In this document: one piece after another, positions 32,787 to 41,233 of the stretch
How positions within the stretch are numbered: the stretch's first letter is position 1
Layout of the letters: each line of letters starts with the position of its first letter
Source of the DNA: UBA8752 sp036159995
GTDB taxonomy: Bacteria; Bacteroidota; Bacteroidia; Flavobacteriales_D; Sanyastnellaceae
Length of the DNA stretch: 46,911 bases
Direction of reading: 5' to 3'
Assembly (NCBI GenBank): GCA_036159995.1
Contig: JAYYEI010000056.1
Location: forward strand, 1 to 46,911
Translations under genes and position numbers: made by a program
Notes under the pieces: model-generated
Database searches by the model: none
What the model saw: only the letters and a program-made list of their open reading frames with translations
What the model was told of the DNA's origin: nothing

Positions 32787-35700
32787 ATGAAGTCCTTCTT
32801 CGCGCTGTTCCTGGCCGTGGTGTTGGGTGCCTTGGGTGCACACGCCCAGAACTGCACGGTCACCGGAACCGTCCGGGATGGCCTCTCCGGCGACCCCCTC
32901 GTAGGCGCCTACGTCCGGGCCGGCGATCTCTTCGCCGCCACCGACATCGACGGACGCTATGAAATCGTGCTGCCTTCAGGAAAGCGGGACATCACCTTCT
33001 CCTACATCGGGTATGCCGCCAAGACGGTGTCCACGACGCTGACGGGCTCCACCCAAACCGTGAATGCGCGGCTGGAGTCCCTCATCCTCGAGGAGGCGAT
33101 CGTGGCGGCCGACATCGCCATTGACCGGAAGACCCCGGTCGCCTTCACCAACGTCCTTCCCGCCCAAATCCAGGAGGAACTGGCCGGACGGGACCTGCCG
33201 CTCATCCTCAACTCCACGCCGGGCGTCTACGCGACGCAGCAGGGGGGTGGTGACGGCGATGCGCGCGTGACCATCCGAGGATTCGACCAGACCAACCTCG
33301 CCGTCATGGTGGACGGCGTGCCCATGAACGACATGGAGAACGGCTGGGTCTACTGGAGCAACTGGGCGGGCCTCGACCTCGTCGTGCGCACCACCCAGGT
33401 CCAGCGGGGCCTCGGGGCCAGCAAATTGGCCATCCCCTCCGTCGGCGGCACCATCAACATCCTGACCGGGGGAGACGAGTCCGGCAACGGCCGCCTGACC
33501 TTCCTGTCCGAGGTGGGCAACTACGGCTACTTCCGGAACAGCCTGTCGGGCGTCTTCGGCAACCGCGAAAAGGGTTTCCTGCATTTCGTTGGATCCTACC
33601 GAACCAACCAGGGCTTCGCGGCCGGACTCGAGTCCGAAGCCTACGCCTACTACTTGAAGGGGCGCAAGACCATCGGCAACCACAACCTGAGCTTCACCAC
33701 GTTTGGTGCGCCCCAGCGCCACGGACAACGTTCCTACCAGATGCAGGTCCACGAGTTCGACTCCGACCTCGCCATGGAGCTCACCACGCCGGAGGGTCAA
33801 GTCCAGCTTCAAGGCATCCTGGACGCGGCCGACGAGGACGACCTCGTGTCCCGCGGGCGGGACTTCAACGAGTTCGTCGTCAACTATCAGGAGGTCTACT
33901 ACGACTACAACGAGGAAACTGGCCAGGTGGACACCACCTACGGGCGGACCCGCCGGTACAACTCCAGGCAGAACTACTACTTCAAGCCCATTTTCACGGT
34001 GCGCGATGTCTGGGCGCTGAGCGACAAGTCATCCCTGACGACCACGGCCTATGCGAGCTTCGGCACGGGGGGCGGCGAGGCGTTGGCCAGCACGCCGGGC
34101 ACCCGCTTGAGCGACGGCACGCTCAACCTGCAACCGACCTGGGACAGCCACCAGCTCTTCGAATTCGGCCCCAATGGGCTGAACGTCGACGCCAACGGGG
34201 AGCGCAAGGGATCCAATTTCATTCGGGTAGCGCACAACGACCACCGCTGGTACGGCGCCCTCTCCAACTACAACACCCAGCTCAACGGCGAGCTCAGCTT
34301 GAGCGCGGGAGTGGACGTGCGACACTACACGGGCAGCCACTACCGCACCATCGGGGACATGTTCGGCGCCGACTACTACGATGCGCCCGACGACCGCCGC
34401 GACCAGAATGCGGACTTCGACGCGCCCCTTCGGGAGGGCGACCGTTACTTCTACTCCGACGACGGCCAGGTGGCCTGGGGCGGATCGTACGTCCAGCTCG
34501 AGTGGGACAAGCCGCTCTACAGCGCCTTCGTGAACCTGTCCGGCGCACAGAGCTGGTACCGCGGCATCGACTACTTCCGTCCCAAGGTGATCACCCTCGA
34601 CGGCACCACCTACGAGGTCCGGTCCACGGACGAGTGGCGCGTCATCGGCGACAGCGACTGGTCCACCGGCGAGCTGGCCGACGGCACGCTCCTGACCGCC
34701 GACAACCCCGGTCTGGAGACCTACACCACCGACTGGCAGCGCCTCACCAGCTACACCATCAAGGCGGGAGGCAACTACAACCTAAACGAGTGGACCAGCG
34801 CCTACACCAATCTCGGCTACCTCAGCCGCGCGCCGTTGTTCAACTCCGTCTTCGACATCAACAACAACCTCATCGAAGGCTACGAGAACCAATACGTCAA
34901 GGCTGTGGAGCTGGGCGTGAAGTATGCCAAGGGCCGCTTCGCCTCCAACATCAACGCCTACCGGACGGGCTGGGAAAACAAGGCCATCAACCGCTTCTAC
35001 AGCGTCTCCAACCTGTGGCAGGACCCCAATCTGAGCGTCTACGCGGACACCGCCACCACTGCCGGCCGGGAGACCATTCTCCTGCTTGCCCAGGACGATC
35101 GCCTGCTGGAGGACGTCGACTGGGGCACGGAGGCCTCCACCCTCATCGAGCAGGCCGACCGGAACCTCGGCTACAACCTGCTCAACGCCGACGCCGTCCA
35201 CAGCGGGGTCGAGTGGGACTTCGCCTATGACGTCACCAACAAGCTCGATGTCCAAGGGGTCTTCTCCTGGGGCAACTGGCGGTGGACGAGCAACGAGCGC
35301 GTCGACCTGATCAACAGCTCCGACAACGGGTTCATCACCCGCACCGACAATGGCGCGGTGGCGGACACTCTTGTGAATCTCAACGGGGTCAAGGTGGGCG
35401 ATGCCGCCCAGCGTCAGATCAGCGCGGCCATCAGCTACCGCCCGAAGCGGGGCACGTACTTCTCCGTGCGGAGTACCTGGTTCTGGCAGCATTACGCCAA
35501 CTTCTCCCCCGGCGACGTGATCACCGAGGGCGAACCCAAGGACGTTTGGGTCACCCCGGGCTACAACCTGATCAACTTCAACGCGGGCACGACCTTCGAC
35601 GTCTCCGACGACGCCCTGCTGCGCTTGCGCCTGAGCGTCACCAATGTGCTCGACGAGCTCTTCATCGCGGACGCCCGCAACAACTCCCAATACGCCCCCT

Positions 35701-35813
35701 ACCCATACGGTCCCGAGGGGGGCAGCGGCATGGCCGAGGTCTTCGTCGGCCCGCCCCGCATGATCCGCGTGAGCGCGGTGCTTGAACTCAAGGGACTCCA
35801 GAACCGTCCATGA
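32787..35813 (+). CDS. TonB-dependent outer membrane receptor with carboxypeptidase-like N-terminal domain
   Basis: This is a 1008-residue outer membrane transporter. A signal peptide ends at about residue 20 (LGAHAQ). It is followed by a CarboxypepD_reg-like domain (CTVTGTVRDGLSGDPLVGAYV...ATDIDGRYEI, about 22-105). The plug domain has PGVYATQQGGGDGDARVTIRGF, MVDGVPMNDMENGWVYWSNW and GTINILTGG. The rest is a 22-strand barrel rich in Tyr, Asn and Asp, ending at RMIRVSAVLEL. No SusD-like partner is encoded, so it is not a classical SusCD glycan system. It is flanked by two T9SS cargo genes and a lipoprotein gene in one operon, which suggests uptake of a product released by the secreted phospholipase D-like protein. 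Substrate unknown. Confidence 0.95.
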   Translation: MKSFFALFLAVVLGALGAHAQNCTVTGTVRDGLSGDPLVGAYVRAGDLFAATDIDGRYEIVLPSGKRDITFSYIGYAAKTVSTTLTGSTQTVNARLESLILEEAIVAADIAIDRKTPVAFTNVLPAQIQEELAGRDLPLILNSTPGVYATQQGGGDGDARVTIRGFDQTNLAVMVDGVPMNDMENGWVYWSNWAGLDLVVRTTQVQRGLGASKLAIPSVGGTINILTGGDESGNGRLTFLSEVGNYGYFRNSLSGVFGNREKGFLHFVGSYRTNQGFAAGLESEAYAYYLKGRKTIGNHNLSFTTFGAPQRHGQRSYQMQVHEFDSDLAMELTTPEGQVQLQGILDAADEDDLVSRGRDFNEFVVNYQEVYYDYNEETGQVDTTYGRTRRYNSRQNYYFKPIFTVRDVWALSDKSSLTTTAYASFGTGGGEALASTPGTRLSDGTLNLQPTWDSHQLFEFGPNGLNVDANGERKGSNFIRVAHNDHRWYGALSNYNTQLNGELSLSAGVDVRHYTGSHYRTIGDMFGADYYDAPDDRRDQNADFDAPLREGDRYFYSDDGQVAWGGSYVQLEWDKPLYSAFVNLSGAQSWYRGIDYFRPKVITLDGTTYEVRSTDEWRVIGDSDWSTGELADGTLLTADNPGLETYTTDWQRLTSYTIKAGGNYNLNEWTSAYTNLGYLSRAPLFNSVFDINNNLIEGYENQYVKAVELGVKYAKGRFASNINAYRTGWENKAINRFYSVSNLWQDPNLSVYADTATTAGRETILLLAQDDRLLEDVDWGTEASTLIEQADRNLGYNLLNADAVHSGVEWDFAYDVTNKLDVQGVFSWGNWRWTSNERVDLINSSDNGFITRTDNGAVADTLVNLNGVKVGDAAQRQISAAISYRPKRGTYFSVRSTWFWQHYANFSPGDVITEGEPKDVWVTPGYNLINFNAGTTFDVSDDALLRLRLSVTNVLDELFIADARNNSQYAPYPYGPEGGSGMAEVFVGPPRMIRVSAVLELKGLQNRP

Positions 35814-38011
35814 AATCGACCATGACCCGTTTCCTCCTCTCGGCTTCGGCCCTCCTCTGCGCCTGTTCCCTGTCCGCGCAGGACAACATCCTCGACGCGC
35901 GCACCAACTACGGCATTGGCGACGTCGTGACCGTCACTGGTGTGGTCACCAGCGACGCCAACCTCGGTTCGGTCCGCTACCTGCAGGACGCCACCGCCGG
36001 CATCGCCCTGTACCCGGGGGCCGACTGGTCCGACTGGGACGCGGAGCCTGCCATCGGCGACTCCCTCACCGTGACCGGTGAGATCACCGAGTACAATGGC
36101 CTGCTCGAGGTCGGTCCGAACCTGACCGCCGTGGTCTTCGAAGGCACGGGCACCGTTCCCGCTCCGCTCGTCATCGGTGCGGACGACTTGGATGAAGCAT
36201 TGGAGGGACAATTGGTCCGGGTCAACGGTGTCACCTTCCCCCTCGCCGGTCAGGAGATCACGGGGAACAACACCTACGACTTCACCGCAGACGGACAGAC
36301 GGGCATCATCTACGTGCGCAACAGCAACAGCCTTGTGGGCGAAAACCTCACCGGGTGTGCCGTCGACCTGCTGGGCATCGTGTCCCAATTCTCTTTCGAC
36401 GGCTTCGGAGGCTACCAACTTCTTCCCCGCGGCCCCGGTGACCTCATTCCGGCCGCCGGCATTTGCTACACCTCCCCGGTCGTCCAATCGAACATGACCA
36501 CCACGAGCTTCACGCTCAGCTGGACCACGGACCTCGCTTCGGATGGCATCGTCGAGTACGGCCTGACGGAAGCCCTGGGCTCCACGGCCACAGGCGCCAC
36601 CGGCACCGCGGACCACAGCGTGGACCTGACGGGGCTCGAAGCCGGACAGATCTACTACGCCCGCGCCATTTCCACCCTGCCCGACGGGGAGAGCGCCGCC
36701 TCCCCCATCCGGCCCTACGCCACGGTCTCCGGTTCTTCGGGAGACATCCACGTCTACTTCAACGGCACCGTCGACGCCTCCGCGGCCACCGACGAGGTCG
36801 CGATGTCCCTTGGCACCGACCTCAACGACACGGTCGCCGCCTGGATTTTGTCGGCCCAGCACACCCTCGATGTGGCCGCCTACAACCTGAACGACCAGAC
36901 GCTGATTGCCGCCTTCAACGCCGCCGCCGCCAACGGCGTCGAGATCCGCTGGATCTACGAAGGGCAGAACGCCAACACGGGCCTCGGCGCCCTCGACAGT
37001 GGCATCCCGACCCACCCCCGCACCGATGGCGAGGGCAGCGGCATGCACAACAAGTTCATCATCGGCGACGCGGAATACACCGAGTCCGCCTTTGTGTTGA
37101 CCGGTTCGACCAACCTCACCACGGGCAACCTGGTGCAGGACCTGAACAACGTGATCGTCTTCGAGGACCAGAGCCTCGCCCGCGCCTACACCATCGAGTT
37201 CCATGAAATGTGGGGCTCGGATGGCGCGACCCCGGATGTGGCCAACGCCAAGTTCGGCCCGGACAAGTCGTGGAACACGCCCTCCAACTTCCTCATCGGA
37301 GGGAGCCCGGTGGAACTGTACTTCTCCCCGTCCGATGGCACCACGAACGCCATCCGTCAGGAGATTGAAGCCGCCGACTCGGAATTCGAATTCGCCCTGC
37401 TCGCCTTCACCCGCGACGACCTCGGCGAGGCCATCGCCGACCTCGGAGAAAGCTTCTTCGTGAACCCGATCGGGGCCATTGAACAGGTTAACACCACCGG
37501 AAGCGAGTTCGAAAACCTTCAGAACTCCGGGGTCCAGGTCTACGCCCACAATGTGAGCCCGGACCTGCACCACAAGTACGCCATCGTCGACCATGCCAGC
37601 CCCGGGTTCGACCCGGTCGTGATCACCGGCTCCCACAACTGGTCCTCCTCGGCGGAGAACGTCAATGACGAGAACACCGTGATTGTACACGATGCCCGCG
37701 TCGCCAACCTGTACCACCAGGAGTTCCGCGGCATGCTCATTGCCCTCGGCGTCATCCAATCCGTAGAGGATGCGGAGGCGAATCCCCAATGCCTGCTCTA
37801 CCCGAACCCGACGGAAGGCACCTTGAACGTCCAGTGGCTCGATGGTGAGCCCACCGGTCCGATGGTCCTCCGCGACCTGTCGGGACGGGCAGTCCTCGAA
37901 GCGGGACTTGTCCCGGGCACGACCGCCGTGTCGACCACCGGACTCGCGCCGGGCGTCTACCTCGCCACCTTCGGCACCGGCTCCGCGACCACGCGCATCG
38001 TGGTCCGATGA
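35810..38011 (+). CDS. T9SS-exported phospholipase D-family protein with OB-like and Fn3 domains
   Basis: This is a 733-residue secreted protein. The signal peptide ends at residue 24 (SLSAQ). Two OB-fold-like repeats follow (about 33-115, GIGDVVTVTGVVTSD, and 133-215, GQLVRVNGVTF), of the DUF5689/YhcR type seen in extracellular nucleases. A fibronectin III domain is at about 222-305. The phospholipase D-like domain spans about 312-650 with two complete HKD motifs: HNKFIIGD (His413, Lys415, Asp420) with GSTNLT, and HHKYAIVD (His587, Lys589, Asp594) with GSHNWS. A type A sorting domain ends the protein. It should cleave phosphodiester bonds, in nucleic acid or lipid, outside the cell. The start overlaps the receptor stop (ATGA). 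Confidence 0.93.
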   Translation: MKSTMTRFLLSASALLCACSLSAQDNILDARTNYGIGDVVTVTGVVTSDANLGSVRYLQDATAGIALYPGADWSDWDAEPAIGDSLTVTGEITEYNGLLEVGPNLTAVVFEGTGTVPAPLVIGADDLDEALEGQLVRVNGVTFPLAGQEITGNNTYDFTADGQTGIIYVRNSNSLVGENLTGCAVDLLGIVSQFSFDGFGGYQLLPRGPGDLIPAAGICYTSPVVQSNMTTTSFTLSWTTDLASDGIVEYGLTEALGSTATGATGTADHSVDLTGLEAGQIYYARAISTLPDGESAASPIRPYATVSGSSGDIHVYFNGTVDASAATDEVAMSLGTDLNDTVAAWILSAQHTLDVAAYNLNDQTLIAAFNAAAANGVEIRWIYEGQNANTGLGALDSGIPTHPRTDGEGSGMHNKFIIGDAEYTESAFVLTGSTNLTTGNLVQDLNNVIVFEDQSLARAYTIEFHEMWGSDGATPDVANAKFGPDKSWNTPSNFLIGGSPVELYFSPSDGTTNAIRQEIEAADSEFEFALLAFTRDDLGEAIADLGESFFVNPIGAIEQVNTTGSEFENLQNSGVQVYAHNVSPDLHHKYAIVDHASPGFDPVVITGSHNWSSSAENVNDENTVIVHDARVANLYHQEFRGMLIALGVIQSVEDAEANPQCLLYPNPTEGTLNVQWLDGEPTGPMVLRDLSGRAVLEAGLVPGTTAVSTTGLAPGVYLATFGTGSATTRIVVR

Positions 38012-39255
38012 ACGCGGTGCGCACCGTCGCGCCGCTCTGCCTCGCCCTGTTCGCAGCGGCCTGTTCGCTCTCCCATTCTGAAAACGGGGAGTCCAGAGAG
38101 ACCTGTCACGGGCTGTCGGATGTGCGCGTTTTGCCCCTCGGAACCCGGTTGCCAGGCCTGACAGCCGGCCCCGATGGTCCGGCCTTGCTGTTTGCCTGCG
38201 AATCAGGGGACTCGGCCTCCCTTCGCTGGGCTGGATGGAATGGCATGGATTGGATGGACACCCTCGAGATCCATTCCGGCACCGACCTTCTCATCAACTG
38301 GGCAGACCGCCCGGCGCTGGCCTTCGGACCGGCTAGTGAGGCTCACGCCCATTGGCTGGAGGTCGATCCGCGCGGCGATTTCACCTATGGCATTCGCACC
38401 GTCCACAGCACCGACGGTGGGCGGACTTGGTCCGAGCCGGATCGACCCCACGGGGACACCGCCGTGGCCGAACACGGATTCGGGCAGTGGATGATTGATC
38501 GGCGGGGTACAGTATTGGCTTGGTTGGATGGGCGGCGGTTCGATGGACATCCGAATCCAGCCAAAGCCCCCATGGAAGTGCGGGCCGCTCAATGGAGGCC
38601 GGAATTGGGCTGGTCGGAGGAGATTGTGCTGGACACGAGTGCCTGTACGTGCTGCCCCCTCGCTGCGACGCCCACCGCCGATGGACACCTGTTGACGTAT
38701 CGCGACCGGACGCCCGAGGAGATTCGGGACTTCTCCGGGGTGACCCTGCGGGCTTCGACGGACGGTTCTCCTCGGATGGTCTCCGAAGCCGCGCCACTCG
38801 GACACGACGGATGGCAGATTGCCGGCTGTCCCGTCAATGGGTCGGCGCTGGCCACCGCAGGCGACCTCACACTCGCCCTCTGGTTCACCGGCGCCCAGGA
38901 CGCGGCGCGCATCCGTTCCGCGTGGCGGAATTCCAATGGGACGTGGAGTGCGGTCACCGACCTCCAACAGGGGCCAGCTATAGGCCGCGTAGCCGCTGCG
39001 GCAGACGGCCAGGGCCGCTTTCATGGCATCTGGATGGAGCGCCGGGAAGCCGGCGCCGTCCTGATGGGGCAATGCTGGAGCCCGAAGGGAGAGGCCCTAC
39101 TGCCCAGCCCCGTCGAATTGACCGGGGTGGACGATGCTCGGGCCGGAGGCTTCCCGACCGCTGTGGGACTCGACTCCGGTGGCATCCTGTTGGCCTGGAC
39201 GAGCACGGGGCAGGAAGCCCGCGTGCACACGGCGCGCTGGACCCCTTCCCCGTGA
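38008..39255 (+). CDS. sialidase-fold (beta-propeller) lipoprotein with CxCC motif
   Basis: This is a 415-residue lipoprotein (lipobox FAAAC, lipid-modified Cys19). Repeated beta-propeller blades include one clear Asp-box (STDGGRTWSE) as in sialidases. It also has DTSACTCCPLA, TYRDRTPEEIRDFSG and DGWQIAGCPVNGSA, a set of Cys/Arg/Asp motifs that I recall together in a family annotated as exo-alpha-sialidase. The catalytic Arg triad and Tyr of true sialidases are not evident, so that annotation is doubtful; a metal or redox site at the Cys cluster is possible. The start overlaps the stop of the phospholipase D-like gene (ATGA). It is the last gene of the operon and probably works with the receptor at the outer membrane. 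Confidence 0.88.
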   Translation: MNAVRTVAPLCLALFAAACSLSHSENGESRETCHGLSDVRVLPLGTRLPGLTAGPDGPALLFACESGDSASLRWAGWNGMDWMDTLEIHSGTDLLINWADRPALAFGPASEAHAHWLEVDPRGDFTYGIRTVHSTDGGRTWSEPDRPHGDTAVAEHGFGQWMIDRRGTVLAWLDGRRFDGHPNPAKAPMEVRAAQWRPELGWSEEIVLDTSACTCCPLAATPTADGHLLTYRDRTPEEIRDFSGVTLRASTDGSPRMVSEAAPLGHDGWQIAGCPVNGSALATAGDLTLALWFTGAQDAARIRSAWRNSNGTWSAVTDLQQGPAIGRVAAAADGQGRFHGIWMERREAGAVLMGQCWSPKGEALLPSPVELTGVDDARAGGFPTAVGLDSGGILLAWTSTGQEARVHTARWTPSP

Positions 39256-39282
39256 CCAAAAGGTTCAGGTTCAATTAAAGGA

Positions 39283-39402
39283 TCATTCGACCATCAGGCG
39301 AATGACCTGTCACTCAGTGCCGTTCGTGGCCCGAACCAGGTAGAGACCGGCCTCCAAATCCGACACGTCGAGGTCCAGTGCGATTGGGTTGACCGAATCC
39401 AT
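39283..39402 (-). pseudogene. decayed T9SS sorting domain (C-terminal remnant of a lost secreted protein gene)
   Basis: On the minus strand the frame reads SVNPIALDLDVSDLEAG, LYLVRATNGTE, then TGA (39310-39312), then QVIRLMVE and a second stop. This is the typical end of a type A sorting domain (strand, L-x-AGxYxVR, R-L-x-V) interrupted by a nonsense codon. Another in-frame stop lies at 39403-39405, and no coding sequence with matching features continues upstream. It is therefore the last piece of a deleted gene for a surface protein. Confidence 0.6.
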
Positions 39403-39597
39403 TCAACCAAGCCATTCTTTCCCATCTCGCTTGTCGGAATCAGGCGACAATTCCAGACGACTGATAATACTCGACCTCCCATCGTAGGCCACTGCCTTCT
39501 CTTGGGCCGTTTCGTGCATTCTGTTCCCGATTCAAGTCGGCCTGAACATTCCTGAGTGCACCCTGTTCCCATTACTCATTCACACAAAACTCATTCC
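39403..39597 (+). other. intergenic sequence without recognisable gene
   Basis: Together with 39256-39282 this stretch holds no convincing gene on either strand. Its base composition is less GC-rich than its neighbours. The last 30 bases form an A/C-rich leader (ATTCACACAAAAC) before the FAS1 gene, similar to that before 31882. No clear -7 box or terminator hairpin is seen. Confidence 0.5.
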
Positions 39598-41142
39598 ATG
39601 CTGAAGCATACCCTTCTATTGCCCCTCCTCTTCTTGGGGCTCATGACCCAAGCCCAGACCACCGTGGTCGATGTCGTGGTCAACAGCGAGGTCCACACGA
39701 CTCTCGAGGCTGCCGTCATTGCCGCAGAGCTGGCCGACGACCTCTCCGGTGAGGGACCGTTCACGGTGTTCGCCCCGACCGACGCCGCGTTTGAGGCTCT
39801 GCCCGAAGGCACTGTCGACGCCCTGCTGGCCGACCCGACCGGCGACCTCGCCAACATCCTGCTCTACCACGTCCTGGGCGCCCAGGTGCTCAGCTCGGAC
39901 CTTCAGGCCGAGCAGACCGTGACGATGCTCGACGGCAATGACGCCACCATTACTGTGGCTGACAGCACCGTGACCATCAACGGGACGGCCACCGTCACCG
40001 TGGCGGACATCACGACCGACAACGGCGTGGTCCACGTCATCGACGCCGTCATCCTCCCCGGTACCGGTGGTGGAGACGATCCGACCGTCGCAGACATCAT
40101 CGCCGGAAGCCCAGATCACTTCGTGCTGGCTTCCGTGCTCGACAGCACCGGCTTGGACGAGACCCTGTCCGGCGAGGGCCCTTTCACGGTGTTTGCTCCG
40201 ACCGATGCGGCTTTTGACGCCCTCGATCCGTTCTTCCTTCTCGACGTCCTGATGGACAACGAGCTTCTCGCCTCCATCCTGACCTACCACGTTGCCGGAG
40301 GCACCGTGATGAGCGGTGACCTGTCCGACGGACAGACCATCACCACCGTGAACGGCGCCGATGTGACCATTTCCATCGATGCTGATGGAACGGTCATGGT
40401 GAACGGCGTGGCCACCGTCATCGTGGCGGACCTCGAAGGAACCAACGGTGTGGTACACGTCATCGACGCCGTGCTCACGCCGCCGGCCCCGACGCCGTCA
40501 ACCGTCGTGGACATCATCGTCAACAGCCCGGATCACATCATCCTGGAAACGGCCGTCATTGCGGCCGGCCTGGCCGACGACCTCTCCGGTGAAGGACCGT
40601 TCACGGTGTTCGCTCCGACCGACGCCGCCATCGCTGCCCTCCCGGCCGGTGCATTGGACGCCCTGCTCGCCGATCCGACTGGCGCCCTCGCCGAGGTGTT
40701 GCTCTACCACGTGGTGGGCGCAGCCGCCCTTAGCACGGACCTGAGCGATGGCCAGATGATTACCACCCTTCAAGGCGGTGATGTCGAGATCAGCATCGAC
40801 ATGGGGGTCATGGTCAACGATGCCAATGTCATCGTCGCCGACCTCGTCGCCGACAATGGTGTGGTGCATGTGATTGACGCCGTCCTCAGCCTGCCGACCG
40901 GCGTGGAGGATGTCGACCTCAGCACTCTTTTCGAGGTATACCCGAACCCGACCACGGACGCCATCCGTTGGAACGGCACGCAGGTCGACCGTCTCGAGGT
41001 GATCGACGCCCAAGGCCGGACCCGGATCGCCACGACCAACCCGGGCAACATGGTGGACCTCTCCGCCCTCGAAACCGGCATGTTCTTCATCGTCATCGAA
41101 GCCGATGGCGAGCGCCTCGTGAAGTCCGTGCTCAAGCACTGA
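39598..41142 (+). CDS. T9SS-exported adhesin-like protein with three fasciclin (FAS1) domains
   Basis: This is a 514-residue secreted protein with a signal peptide (LLFLGLMTQAQ, cleavage near residue 20). Three FAS1 domains are at about 21-155, 163-300 and 305-440. Each has the H1 box pattern GPFTVFAPTDAAF and an H2 box ending NGVVHVIDAVL, with the YH motif (LLYHVLGA, LTYHVAGG, LLYHVVGA) between. A type A sorting domain closes the protein (VYPNPTTDAIRW...LETGMFFIVIEADG). FAS1 proteins mediate adhesion at cell surfaces and in biofilms. Domains 1 and 3 are nearly in DNA register at an offset of 840 bases, which points to recent internal duplication. ATG 39598 begins the signal peptide. A strong terminator follows. 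Confidence 0.95.
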   Translation: MLKHTLLLPLLFLGLMTQAQTTVVDVVVNSEVHTTLEAAVIAAELADDLSGEGPFTVFAPTDAAFEALPEGTVDALLADPTGDLANILLYHVLGAQVLSSDLQAEQTVTMLDGNDATITVADSTVTINGTATVTVADITTDNGVVHVIDAVILPGTGGGDDPTVADIIAGSPDHFVLASVLDSTGLDETLSGEGPFTVFAPTDAAFDALDPFFLLDVLMDNELLASILTYHVAGGTVMSGDLSDGQTITTVNGADVTISIDADGTVMVNGVATVIVADLEGTNGVVHVIDAVLTPPAPTPSTVVDIIVNSPDHIILETAVIAAGLADDLSGEGPFTVFAPTDAAIAALPAGALDALLADPTGALAEVLLYHVVGAAALSTDLSDGQMITTLQGGDVEISIDMGVMVNDANVIVADLVADNGVVHVIDAVLSLPTGVEDVDLSTLFEVYPNPTTDAIRWNGTQVDRLEVIDAQGRTRIATTNPGNMVDLSALETGMFFIVIEADGERLVKSVLKH

Positions 41143-41166
41143 TCTCACGCCCCTTACAATTGCGAG

Positions 41167-41192
41167 CAAGGCCGTCCTTCGGGGCGGCCTTG
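41167..41192 (+). terminator. rho-independent terminator
   Basis: An 11-bp stem (CAAGGCCGTCC / GGGCGGCCTTG, with one G-T pair) is closed by a TTCG loop and followed by TTGCTTTTTG. It ends the FAS1 gene, 25 bases after its stop, and separates it from the convergent cysQ. Confidence 0.85.
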
Positions 41193-41233
41193 TTGCTTTT
41201 TGAGAAGTCAGATAATGGAGGGAGAGACCGGAC

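Noticed and set aside
35699..37789. Minus-strand open frame of 696 codons opposite the phospholipase D-like gene
   Set aside because: It mirrors the codon pattern of the sense gene and has no signal peptide or domain of its own.
39598..41142. Repeated short DNA blocks suggesting a repeat array
   Set aside because: They encode the conserved H1 boxes of three FAS1 domains in one reading frame, so they are protein repeats, not CRISPR or satellite DNA.
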